From a virus, in the IMG/VR virus record IMGVR_UViG_3300042563_000035, positions 1 through 25,394 of that record: a stretch of 25,394 bases of DNA; one strand, 5' to 3'. How positions within the stretch are numbered: the first letter of the stretch is position 1; each line of letters starts with the position of its first letter. The notes under the pieces were generated by a model. The model had not been told where the DNA came from and did not search any database. It was given only the letters and a program-made list of their open reading frames with translations. This document shows, piece after piece, positions 16,143 to 25,394 of the stretch. A program made the position numbers and the translations under genes.

Positions 16143-17159
16143 ATGACAAATCTCTTTAAGAAAGCTGCGATATTCACGGACATACACTTTGGACTAAAGT
16201 CCAATAGTCAGTCCCACAACGATGATTGTTTAAATTTTATTAAATGGGCCACTGCCAAAGCCAAGGAAGAGGGCTGCGAAACAGCTATGTTTCTAGGCGA
16301 TTGGCACAATAATAGAGCATCAATAAATATTGTCACGCTGAACTATAGCCTAAGGGCGTTGGAGCATTTAAATGACAACTTTGACCGTGTTTTCTTTATT
16401 CCTGGTAATCATGACTTATATTATCGCGATAAACGGGATGTTCAGAGTGTTGAATGGGCAAAGCATCTTAGTAACATTACTATTGTTAACGATTGGTTCA
16501 CTGACGGAGATGTTACTTTTGCTCCTTGGTTAGTGGGTGACGATCATAAGCGCATTAAGAAGCTGTCGGGCAAATATATGTTTGGACACTTTGAGCTGCC
16601 TGGTTACTTAATGAACGCAATGGTCGCTATGCCCGAACACGGCGAGCTAAGACGTGATGACTTTGTTAGATTCGAACACGTTTATTCAGGTCATTTCCAT
16701 AAGCGCCAAACACAAAAAAATATCACTTACTTGGGCAATTGCTTCCCCCATAACTATGCCGATGCCGGAGACGACGATCGAGGACTAATGATACTAGAGT
16801 GGGGTAAGCCTCCAGAGTACCATTCGTGGCCCGATCAACCAATGTACAGAGTATTTCAATTGAGCGATGTTCTTAAACATACCGAACTTATGCTCAAGCC
16901 GGGTATGCACGTTAGAGTAAACCTAGATATTGACATCAGTTACGAAGAAGCAACATTTATTAAAGAAACATTCATTGATACTTATAGGTTGAGAGAAATT
17001 ACTTTAATACCTGCTAAAACAACAGATTTGACAGATTACGAAATACAGGGTAACATCGAGTTTGAGTCAGTTGATCAAATTGTTGTGGGGCAGTTGAGTA
17101 CCATTGACAGCAACCAATACAATCCAAATTTACTTTTAGACATTTACAGGAATCTTTAA
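16143..17159 (+). CDS. 47: Recombination endonuclease subunit gp47 (Mre11/SbcD-like)
   Basis: The protein has 338 residues (T4 gp47: 339). With gp46 it forms the SbcCD/Mre11-Rad50-type complex that resects DNA ends for recombination-dependent replication and helps degrade host DNA. All metallophosphatase motifs are visible: FTDIH (Asp13, His15), GDWHNN (Asp53), PGNHD (Asn89, His90), FGHFE (His149) and GHFHKR (His184, His186). The C-terminal third (from about 235) is the less conserved cap region. The gp46 start follows two bases after the stop, so the two subunits are probably made together. The ATG at 16143 keeps the first catalytic motif near residue 13, as in relatives, and there is no alternative start before it. 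Confidence 0.95.
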   Translation: MTNLFKKAAIFTDIHFGLKSNSQSHNDDCLNFIKWATAKAKEEGCETAMFLGDWHNNRASINIVTLNYSLRALEHLNDNFDRVFFIPGNHDLYYRDKRDVQSVEWAKHLSNITIVNDWFTDGDVTFAPWLVGDDHKRIKKLSGKYMFGHFELPGYLMNAMVAMPEHGELRRDDFVRFEHVYSGHFHKRQTQKNITYLGNCFPHNYADAGDDDRGLMILEWGKPPEYHSWPDQPMYRVFQLSDVLKHTELMLKPGMHVRVNLDIDISYEEATFIKETFIDTYRLREITLIPAKTTDLTDYEIQGNIEFESVDQIVVGQLSTIDSNQYNPNLLLDIYRNL

Positions 17160-17161
17160 TT

Positions 17162-18934
17162 ATGACCCTTAGAATTAAAGATCTGACCGTTAAAAATTTT
17201 ATGAGTGTGGGTAACACCACGCAAGCAGTAAACTTTGATAGACAAGACCTTACATTGGTGCTTGGGGAAAATATGGACCTGGGCGGCGACGACTCAGGTG
17301 CTCGTAACGGTACAGGTAAGACTACTATTATTAATGCATTAAGCTATGCATTTTATGGTACTGCACTAACAAATATTAAAAAAGATAACTTGATCAATAA
17401 AACCAATCAAAAAAATATGTTGGTCACAATTGATTTTGAAAAAGATGGACAAAATTATAGAATCGAGCGCGGGCGCAAACCTGGTATTATGAGATTCTGG
17501 ATCGGCGAGAACGAAAAAGAAATCACCGACGATGCCCAGGGCGATAGCCGAGAAACACAGTCGGACATTGAGCGTATGTTGGGTATGAGCCACGATATGT
17601 TTAAACATATTGTAGCATTAAACACTTATACTGAGCCGTTTTTAAGTCTGCGGGCAAATGATCAGCGTACTATAATTGAACAATTACTGGGCATTACCTT
17701 GCTCAGTGAAAAAGCAGAAACGCTTAAAGAGCAGGCAAAAGAAACCAAAGATGCTATTACTGCTGAAGAATTTCGAATTAAAGCAGTTACTGATGCTAAT
17801 CGCAGAATTGAAGAACAAATTGAAGGACTAAAGCGCAGACAAACGCTGTGGAAAAACAAATACGCCGAAGATGTTAACAAATTACAAACTGCACTCGACC
17901 AGCTGTTAAAAATAGATATTGATTCCGAAATCCATTCACACAAAGCTCTTACTGCTTACAATCAAAAGCGTAAAGATATTGCTGACTTAACTACTGTACT
18001 TAAACGTGCTGAATCCGATGAAGCACGTAATCAAAAGCTGCTAGATAAACTTAAAAAAGAACTTGCAGCATTAGAAGATCATAAGTGTAGCACTTGCGGT
18101 CAAGACTTACACGACGTTACACACGAGCAATTACTCACAGAAAAAAAATCGGCTATACAAGAAGCTGCACTACAAGCACTTAGCGATAATGGGCAATGGA
18201 TGGAGCTAAAAGATGCCCTGCGGGAACTAGGAGAACTTGGCATTCAGCCCAAGGTATTCTATGACAAAGAAGAAGACGCAATTCATCATCGTAGTACTTT
18301 GGCTAATTTACAAACTCAGCTGACTGCAAAAATTGATGAAGAAGATCCTTACGCAGAACAAATTGTAGAAATGCAGGAGCAGGGTGTAGAAGAAATTTCG
18401 TATGACACAATGAACGAACTTGCAGTTATGCGGGATCACCAGGATTTCTTACTTAAATTGCTTACCAACAAAGATAGCTTTATACGTAAACGTATTATTG
18501 ATCAAAATCTAAGTTATTTAAATGCTAGATTGGGACAATACTTAGATCGCATAGGACTTCCGCATACAGTAAAGTTCAACAACGACCTAACTGTAGCCAT
18601 TACAGAGCTGGGACGTGATTTAGATTTTGACAATCTATCACGCGGCGAACGAAACAGACTTATTCTTTCCTTATCGTGGGCATTCCGTGATGTGTGGGAA
18701 AGTTTATATCAACCAATCAACTTATTGTTTATTGACGAACTGGTCGACAGTGGCATGGATGCCAGTGGTGTTGAAAACAGTCTGGCTATTCTTAAAAAGA
18801 TGAGCCGAGATGCTAACAAGAGTATTTGGCTAGTTTCGCACAAAGATGAGTTAGCAGGGCGTGTTAATAACACGTTACACGTGGTTAAAGAAAACGGATT
18901 TACTAGTTACAATACTGATGTCGACATTACTTGA
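17162..18934 (+). CDS. 46: Recombination endonuclease subunit gp46 (Rad50/SbcC-like ATPase)
   Basis: The protein has 590 residues (T4 gp46: 560). It is the ABC-type ATPase partner of gp47, controlling its nuclease and bridging DNA ends. The Walker A motif is GARNGTGKTT (46-55, Lys53), set after a slightly longer than usual loop (MDLGGDDS). Two coiled-coil arms run about 185-300 and 325-445. They meet at the zinc hook CSTC (Cys309, Cys312). The signature motif is LSRGE (492-496), Walker B is LLFIDE (521-526), and the switch histidine is in WLVSHKDE (His560). AGGA lies ten bases before the ATG. The 3' end overlaps the start of the radical SAM gene by 17 bases. Confidence 0.96.
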   Translation: MTLRIKDLTVKNFMSVGNTTQAVNFDRQDLTLVLGENMDLGGDDSGARNGTGKTTIINALSYAFYGTALTNIKKDNLINKTNQKNMLVTIDFEKDGQNYRIERGRKPGIMRFWIGENEKEITDDAQGDSRETQSDIERMLGMSHDMFKHIVALNTYTEPFLSLRANDQRTIIEQLLGITLLSEKAETLKEQAKETKDAITAEEFRIKAVTDANRRIEEQIEGLKRRQTLWKNKYAEDVNKLQTALDQLLKIDIDSEIHSHKALTAYNQKRKDIADLTTVLKRAESDEARNQKLLDKLKKELAALEDHKCSTCGQDLHDVTHEQLLTEKKSAIQEAALQALSDNGQWMELKDALRELGELGIQPKVFYDKEEDAIHHRSTLANLQTQLTAKIDEEDPYAEQIVEMQEQGVEEISYDTMNELAVMRDHQDFLLKLLTNKDSFIRKRIIDQNLSYLNARLGQYLDRIGLPHTVKFNNDLTVAITELGRDLDFDNLSRGERNRLILSLSWAFRDVWESLYQPINLLFIDELVDSGMDASGVENSLAILKKMSRDANKSIWLVSHKDELAGRVNNTLHVVKENGFTSYNTDVDIT

Positions 18935-19829
18935 AACTGTTAGAGTATTACACTTAGAGCCAACTGATGTGTGTCAGGCGGCTTGTCCGTTGTGTGCTCG
19001 TGAAACAGATACTTCATTTAATAAGGATGTACAGCACGTACTCACTGTCAACGACATCGAGCGTATTGTAGGAGAGCAGGTAATTTATCGCCTAGACAAA
19101 ATGTTTATGTGTGGTAACTACGGCGATCCCGCAGCAAGCCACGAAACATTATCTATTTTTGAATACTTTAGAACAGTAAACAGTAGCATTACCCTAGGTA
19201 TGAATACCAATGGTGGGCTACAAAATAGTGCTTGGTGGGCTAGGCTAGCTGGCATACTATACAAACCTGCAGACTATGTGGTGTTTAGCGTTGACGGCTT
19301 AGAAGACACTAATCATCTATACCGACGCAACGTTAGTTGGGATCGCGTAATGCAAAATGCCAAAGCATTTATCCAAGCCGGTGGCAATGCGCACTGGGAT
19401 ATGTTAGTATACAAACACAACGAACATCAGGTTGATGCTTGCGAACAGTTAGCAGCACAGATGGGATTTAAATGGTTTCGTGCCAAAGTTAGTAAGAGGC
19501 CTGCTACTGTGGAATGGCTACAATCCCCTAAGGGATGGGCAAGACCAACGGTCGATTCGGGAGAAGTTAACTGTTTTAGAAATAACGACCAAAGTTTGTA
19601 TGTTAGTGCAAAAGGCCTTATACATCCTTGCTGCTGGTTAGGGCACGGTATAGAAACTATAAACAACTTTGATCAAATACAGGCCGGCTGGAGTACAGAT
19701 ACGTGTAATCCTGTTTGTAAAGAGAACTGTTCCACTAGTAACAACCTGTCAAATTTTACAGGGCAATGGCAAAGAAACGTACCATTGGTAGGCAATACAA
19801 AATATTATAAAGAGTTTAAGGGTGTGTGA
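18918..19829 (+). CDS. Radical SAM protein with C-terminal cysteine-rich (SPASM-like) region
   Basis: The protein has 303 residues from ATG 18918. The frame reaches up to 18861, but that part lies within gp46 and begins the fold too late, so the later ATG is preferred. CQAACPLC (Cys19, Cys23, Cys26) is the CX3CX2C site for the 4Fe-4S cluster that cleaves S-adenosylmethionine. CGNYGDP, NTNG and VVFSVDG are the further radical SAM strands. Near the end, CFRNN, HPCCW and CNPVCKENC give six more cysteines arranged like a SPASM or twitch domain that holds an auxiliary cluster, as in peptide- or protein-modifying members. The substrate is unknown and I see no precursor peptide nearby. It overlaps gp46 by 17 bases and so belongs to the early operon. 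It could be an accessory metabolic or modification gene. Confidence 0.82.
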   Translation: MSTLLETVRVLHLEPTDVCQAACPLCARETDTSFNKDVQHVLTVNDIERIVGEQVIYRLDKMFMCGNYGDPAASHETLSIFEYFRTVNSSITLGMNTNGGLQNSAWWARLAGILYKPADYVVFSVDGLEDTNHLYRRNVSWDRVMQNAKAFIQAGGNAHWDMLVYKHNEHQVDACEQLAAQMGFKWFRAKVSKRPATVEWLQSPKGWARPTVDSGEVNCFRNNDQSLYVSAKGLIHPCCWLGHGIETINNFDQIQAGWSTDTCNPVCKENCSTSNNLSNFTGQWQRNVPLVGNTKYYKEFKGV

Positions 19830-19841
19830 TAAGTATGTACG

Positions 19842-20270
19842 ATGACATGGTATTACCAAGATACACCCGTAAATGAATTACCCGAAGATTGTGTTGGTTT
19901 TGTTTATTTAATAACCAATACTGTAACTGGACGGAAGTACATAGGTAAAAAATTAGCTAAATTCTCTAAAACAACTTATAAAGTAGTAAAACTTAAAAAC
20001 GGTAACAAAAAACGCAAAAAGATTCGAAGCAAAATTGATTCGGATTGGCAACAATATCATGGCTCAAGTACTGAATTAACTGAAGACATCAACCAACAAG
20101 GCCCAGACAAATTTAAACGCGAAATACTTTACTATTGCAAAAGCAAGGCAGAATGTAGTTATATTGAAGCCCGCGAGCAGTTTAGTCGTAGAGTATTAGA
20201 ATCAGATGATTATTACAACGGACAGATCAGTGTCCGTGTCCATGGCTCTCACATCAAAAACAAAATCTAG
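19842..20270 (+). CDS. Small GIY-YIG nuclease-like protein
   Basis: The protein has 142 residues. GFVYLITN (19-26) and KYIGKK (32-37) form the GIY-YIG core, with the two motifs nine residues apart as in the family. A basic loop (KNGNKKRKKIRSK, 52-64) follows, then SDWQQYHGSS and a helix with the probable catalytic Glu (YIEAREQF, 107-114), and YYNGQISVR at the end. Free-standing GIY-YIG proteins of this compact type are common in T4-like phages. Some act as homing endonucleases, others may have nuclease roles in phage DNA metabolism. It lacks NUMOD DNA-binding modules, so homing is not shown. It lies 12 bases after the radical SAM gene and is the last gene before a 509-base gene-free stretch. 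Confidence 0.75.
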   Translation: MTWYYQDTPVNELPEDCVGFVYLITNTVTGRKYIGKKLAKFSKTTYKVVKLKNGNKKRKKIRSKIDSDWQQYHGSSTELTEDINQQGPDKFKREILYYCKSKAECSYIEAREQFSRRVLESDDYYNGQISVRVHGSHIKNKI

Positions 20271-20274
20271 TCTC

Positions 20275-20690
20275 AGACACCCCGTCTATCTTAATAGAAA
20301 ACAGTATTTGACTTGCACAGGTTACGACATCGTGTGCCCAAGATAACCGGCTTAACTGCACGGGGACGGAAGACTCTTCGCTGTAAAGAGCACTCAGCAA
20401 CTATCCTTAACAGGACGTAGATTGGATATGCCTACATACAACCAGTTTTGCTGTTTGAACAAAAATAGATAACCAAGGCTAAAAGATGCGGCTCTGATGA
20501 AAAAGACACAACCGCAGCGTGTATAACAAGCTAACTTTTGTATATGCACGTACCGTCGTATAAAGGCTAGGGTAGAGGTACAGGACGACCGCCTCTGAAC
20601 AGTATTGTTGACCCTTTAAGTTAGTGATTGTGCTACTCGGATGATGTACTCAATTTGATCTTTGCCCTTTGCGGGCAAAGTATGACTGAT
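20275..20690 (+). ncRNA. Candidate large structured non-coding RNA (class unknown)
   Basis: This is the main part of a 509-base stretch with no supported reading frame. I see nested complementary segments. In the 5' part, CCCCGT 20280-20285 pairs with ACGGGG 20360-20365. It encloses GCACA 20315-20319 / TGTGC 20333-20337, whose loop GGTTA (20320-20324) can pair with TAACC 20344-20348, a possible pseudoknot. In the middle are CTCTT 20374-20378 / AAGAG 20386-20390, TATCC 20402-20406 / GGATA 20424-20428 and TGCGG 20487-20491 / CCGCA 20512-20516. In the 3' part, CTAACTT 20531-20537 / AAGTTAG 20618-20624 encloses AAA/TTT, GGGT 20570-20573 / ACCC 20611-20614 and AGAGG 20574-20578 / CCTCT 20592-20596. 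An 8-bp hairpin closes the region at 20660-20680. A-rich loops favour the plus strand. Large phage RNAs such as GOLLD or ROOL are an analogy only; no promoter or tRNA-like part was identified. Confidence 0.45.
20660..20680 (+). other. Strong hairpin near the end of the candidate RNA
   Basis: CTTTGCCC (20660-20667) and GGGCAAAG (20673-20680) form a perfect 8-bp stem with a five-base loop. No T-run follows on the plus strand, so it is not a clear terminator by itself. An imperfect direct repeat flanks it: GGATGATGTAC at 20639-20649 and GGATGATATAC at 20697-20707. Confidence 0.6.
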
Positions 20691-20720
20691 TTATCTGGAT
20701 GATATACAAAAACAATAATT

Positions 20721-20771
20721 AAAAAAGATTGATGAGCGTTAGCGATATCAATAGATGAACGTAGTTCATCT
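20721..20771 (-). terminator. Probable terminator of the gp26-gp51 transcript
   Basis: Reading down the minus strand after the gp51 stop there is a perfect 8-bp hairpin AGATGAAC-TAC-GTTCATCT (20771-20753). A weaker stem ATTGAT/ATCAAT (20752-20728) follows, then C and six T (20726-20721). The T-run marks this as an intrinsic terminator for the minus strand between two facing transcription units. Confidence 0.55.
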
Positions 20772-20779
20772 TAACAGTA

Positions 20780-20998
20780 TTAAAAGAATGGCATCCCAGA
20801 CTTTTCAGCAGTTTCCAAATTACTTTCTATAATCTTATTGATAATACGCCTATCATCATATGATAACATCACTGCATCTTCGTATGAAATGCTACCGCGC
20901 ATATACCAGCACATAGTTAAGAGGTCTTTCTTTAAGGCTTTTGATTCTTTGTCGAAGTTGTCGAGCATTTCGACAATGTCCTCATTGGATGATGTCAA
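20780..20998 (-). CDS. 51: Small gp51-like baseplate hub assembly protein, possibly expressed by frameshift from gp26
   Basis: The frame gives 72 residues from a TTG at 20998. In T4, gp51 is needed for hub assembly but is not part of the virion. The conserved-looking end CWYMRGSISYEDAVMLSYDD, then NKIIESNLETAEKSGMPFF, matches short gp51-type proteins that follow gp26 in cyanophages and relatives, from memory. No ATG is present at the start of the frame. The TTG has AAGG only three bases upstream, and an internal ATG (20968) with GAGGA ten bases upstream would give 62 residues. The frame is -1 relative to gp26 and open back through the gp26 stop to a slippery site, so a gp26-gp51 fusion of 357 residues is possible. 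Late expression with gp26 is expected. Confidence 0.65.
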   Translation of the reverse strand: MTSSNEDIVEMLDNFDKESKALKKDLLTMCWYMRGSISYEDAVMLSYDDRRIINKIIESNLETAEKSGMPFF

Positions 20999-21003
20999 AA
21001 GCC

Positions 21004-21852
21004 TTAGACGAAAAAATTTGTTTGTTCAAACATAAACGGAGCAGTGAAGTCTTGATTACATTCAGGATTTTCGCAGGTTAACTCTACTAGATTATGTTCG
21101 CTATTTTGTTTGTTAATTATTTCTAATCGATCTTTAATTAGATCCCAAAGTTTTCTATCACAGTTATTTAGAAATTCTGTAATATAATCAACTCTTGTTA
21201 CCACTGTGCCGTCGTCCATTTTAATGCCAGCAATACTTTTAGTAACTTGCTTTATTCCGGATATAATTAGTTTTTGAAACATTTCGTCAAATTTCTTAAC
21301 TTTTTCTTCTTCGGAAATTTCTTGATCTTGCACTAATTGTAAAATACGCTGTTCTTCGTATACATTAACATTATTTTTATTATAGTCTTCGTATGATTGT
21401 GGCTTTAGCATTATTTCTAAACCATTGAATAAAACTGTTTGGCTCCAGTCTGACGGATTAATTTTATCTAGTATGAATGATAAATCGATTGCTTTTTCAT
21501 TTTCTGTACCGCAATGGGGACACTTGCTTTTAAAATCTAATTGTTTACCGTAAGATGCAATTCTAATAGCTATTAAGATAGCATCCAAATCTACAGTTGG
21601 TACTTGCCAAGCGTTTTTAATGGCAGGACAGCAACTTTCTATTACGTGAGCAGTACTAGCACCGTTTAATAATGCGTCAGGTGTTTTCATTGTAAGCTCA
21701 TCTTTTGCAGTCATTGGGTAAATTGGAATCTCCCCAGTAACTGGCAAATCAATCGAACCTTCGGCATACCACCGTCCTTCGCTTGGCAATTTAATATAAA
21801 TTGCAGGTTGTCTAAAATGTTTAGTTAACGGATTGCCGGTTAATACACTCAT
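21004..21852 (-). CDS. 26: Baseplate hub/assembly protein gp26-like
   Basis: The protein has 282 residues (T4 gp26: 208) and belongs to the T4 baseplate protein family that includes gp26. The start GNPLTKHFRQPAIYIKLPSE (6-25), then GEIPIYPMTAKDELTMKTPD (40-59), LLNGASTAHVIESCCPAIKN (61-80) and DLDAILIAIRIASYGKQL (88-105), is the characteristic N-terminal half. CPHC (Cys111, Cys114) and CENPEC (Cys260, Cys265) could together hold a zinc ion, which is inference. GGAG lies seven bases before the ATG. The last codons contain the heptamer A_AAT_TTT. The gene stands divergently to the tape measure gene, and its layout (first protein, overlapping second frame, tape measure nearby) recalls tail assembly chaperones G and GT. 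Confidence 0.87.
   Translation of the reverse strand: MSVLTGNPLTKHFRQPAIYIKLPSEGRWYAEGSIDLPVTGEIPIYPMTAKDELTMKTPDALLNGASTAHVIESCCPAIKNAWQVPTVDLDAILIAIRIASYGKQLDFKSKCPHCGTENEKAIDLSFILDKINPSDWSQTVLFNGLEIMLKPQSYEDYNKNNVNVYEEQRILQLVQDQEISEEEKVKKFDEMFQKLIISGIKQVTKSIAGIKMDDGTVVTRVDYITEFLNNCDRKLWDLIKDRLEIINKQNSEHNLVELTCENPECNQDFTAPFMFEQTNFFV
21010..21019 (-). other. Probable -1 ribosomal frameshift site between gp26 and gp51
   Basis: At the 3' end of gp26 the minus strand reads ACA AAT TTT TTC GTC TAA. A_AAT_TTT (21019-21013) fits the X_XXY_YYZ slippery rule, and T_TTT_TTC (21016-21010) overlaps it as a second possibility. After a -1 slip the frame is open through F-R-L-R-L into gp51, with no stop, giving 280+5+72 = 357 residues. 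I did not identify a stimulatory structure downstream. Confidence 0.55.
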
Positions 21853-21862
21853 GTTTTAACTC

Positions 21863-21870
21863 CATAAATA
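21863..21870 (+). promoter_or_regulatory. Possible T4-type late promoter of the tape measure gene
   Basis: CATAAATA matches seven of eight bases of the T4 late box. It lies 44 bases before the tape measure ATG, in the short divergent gap shared with gp26, giving a leader of about 39 bases. Confidence 0.45.
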
Positions 21871-21914
21871 ATTGATATATGTACTTATCACACCAATTAA
21901 CTGCGTAGATTAAA

Positions 21915-24551
<2,637 letters not shown>

Positions 24552-24582
24552 TCTCGGTAAATATACATAACAGAGAAAATTT

Positions 24583-25137
24583 ATGGCCGGTTGTAATTAT
24601 TACGTGTATCAATACCTTACAGAAAATGGATTACCATATTATGTCGGTAAAGGAAAAAATAACAGAATCAATGTTAATCACAAACACATTGCATTACCTA
24701 CGGTTGAACGTAGAGTTATTGTTAAAGATGGACTTACTAACAAAGAAGCATACGAAATGGAATCGGAATTAATTAAATTCTATGGTTGTAAAAAACACGG
24801 TGGTATATTGGATAATAAAAAGATAACCAGATGGGTAGCAGAACCAGGATGGAAACATTCCGACGATTCTAAGAAAAAAATTAGTGCAGGTAATAAAGGT
24901 AAAGTGCGGTCCGAAGAAGCAAAAGCAAAATATCGCACACCTAAAACAGCAGAACACGCCGAAAAAATTAGACAAGCAAATCTAGGAAGACCGTATGATC
25001 CGATTAGGGCAGCAAAAATATCAGCTACCCTTAAAGGTAATATACCGTGGAATAAAGGTGTAAAAGGTACTCCTTGGACAGAAGCAAGAAGAAATGCTTA
25101 CTTACAAAGTAAAGCATTAAAAGGATTTTCATCATGA
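24583..25137 (+). CDS. Free-standing GIY-YIG homing endonuclease with NUMOD3 repeats
   Basis: The protein has 184 residues. YVYQYLTENGLPYYVGKGKN (7-26) is the GIY-YIG core, with the basic residue Arg28 after it and a probable catalytic Glu in EAYEMESELIKFYG (about 55-68). The rest is made of NUMOD3-type DNA-binding repeats: HSDDSKKKISAGNKGK, KTAEHAEKIRQANLGRP and IRAAKISATLKGNIPWNKG. This is the make-up of T4 Seg-like and I-TevI-like homing endonucleases that spread into neighbouring genomes lacking them. It stands between the tape measure and portal genes. Its stop overlaps the portal ATG (ATGA), and its last codons contain the AAGGA ribosome site of the portal gene. It starts 31 bases after the tape measure stop and is not interrupted. 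Confidence 0.9.
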   Translation: MAGCNYYVYQYLTENGLPYYVGKGKNNRINVNHKHIALPTVERRVIVKDGLTNKEAYEMESELIKFYGCKKHGGILDNKKITRWVAEPGWKHSDDSKKKISAGNKGKVRSEEAKAKYRTPKTAEHAEKIRQANLGRPYDPIRAAKISATLKGNIPWNKGVKGTPWTEARRNAYLQSKALKGFSS

Positions 25138-25394
25138 CTTGGCGTAAGTATTTTAAGACCAGTAATTTACCTAGTAACGTAAGCCCCTTAGGTGGCGGCC
25201 GTGTACCTGACCCAGGATTTAGAAACTATCAAAGTCAGCTGCCAGAAGTTTATACTGGGCAACCAAATCGTGTTGAGCGTTATAATCAATACGAACAAAT
25301 GGATATGGATAGTGAAGTAAACGCTGCATTGGATATTCTAGCAGAGTTTTGCACACAAAAGAATCAAGAAAATCACACAGCATTTACAGTTAAG
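25134..25394 (+). CDS. 20: Portal vertex protein gp20 (5' part only)
   Basis: The first 87 codons are present, and the frame runs off the right edge. NYQSQLPEVYTGQPNRVERY (31-50) and NQYEQMDMDSEVNAALDILA (51-70), followed by EFCTQ, are the well-known conserved N-terminal region of T4-like portal proteins, long used as a marker for this group in water samples. The portal forms the dodecameric ring through which DNA is packaged and ejected and to which the neck binds. The ATG at 25134 has AAGGA eight bases upstream, within the homing endonuclease gene, whose stop it overlaps by ATGA. No late promoter was seen directly before it, so it probably relies on transcription from upstream. Confidence 0.97.
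   Translation, partial: MTWRKYFKTSNLPSNVSPLGGGRVPDPGFRNYQSQLPEVYTGQPNRVERYNQYEQMDMDSEVNAALDILAEFCTQKNQENHTAFTVK

Noticed and set aside
18861-18917. Longer radical SAM start at 18861
   Set aside because: The added 19 residues lie inside the gp46 C-terminus, and the ATG at 18918 leaves a normal short lead before the CX3CX2C motif.
20271-20779. tmRNA, RNase P RNA, tRNA or group I intron in the gene-free stretch
   Set aside because: I found no tRNA-like acceptor/T-arm, no tmRNA tag frame ending in a stop, no RNase P core and no group I intron core sequence.

Overview
The window is part of the genome of an uncultured T4-like myovirus (Caudoviricetes). It holds T4-type baseplate genes, the late sigma factor gp55, the gp47/gp46 recombination nuclease pair, gp26, a tape measure protein and the start of the portal gene gp20. 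The host cannot be read from this stretch. No tRNA, photosynthesis gene, CRISPR array or insertion sequence was found. The sequence is AT-rich and compact, with many 1-4 base stop/start overlaps.

Positions 1-14349 (minus strand) form a baseplate block. In transcription order it encodes a gp48-like tube cap, gp53, a gp27-like hub, a gp5-like spike without lysozyme domain, a separate lysozyme-like protein, gp25, gp6, and a very large structural protein that runs off the left edge. It starts behind a perfect T4 late-promoter box (TATAAATA, 14370-14377), and weaker copies precede gp5 and gp6.

Positions 14445-20270 (plus strand) run the opposite way: a gp55-like late sigma factor with a large internal insertion, an SGNH hydrolase-like protein, gp47 (Mre11-like), gp46 (Rad50-like), a radical SAM protein and a small GIY-YIG protein. 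The order 55-47-46 follows T4. The SGNH, radical SAM and GIY-YIG genes are accessory. Two sigma70-like promoters precede gp55 and gp47.

Positions 20271-20779 have no gene but hold a nested set of complementary segments, including a possible pseudoknot. I read this as a candidate large structured RNA, followed by a terminator for the facing minus-strand genes.

Positions 20780-21852 (minus) encode gp26 and a small gp51-like protein. The second gene has no ATG at its frame start. It is joined to gp26 by a canonical -1 slippery heptamer with an open frame, so a gp26-gp51 frameshift fusion is likely, resembling the G/GT tail chaperones of other phages. The tape measure gene lies divergently next to this pair (21915-24551, plus) and carries a probable zinc peptidase domain. 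A GIY-YIG/NUMOD3 homing endonuclease follows, overlapping the start of gp20 at the right edge.

The genes suggest one programme: early sigma70-type transcription makes gp55, gp47 and gp46, and gp55 then directs the host polymerase to TATAAATA-type promoters that drive baseplate and tail assembly.
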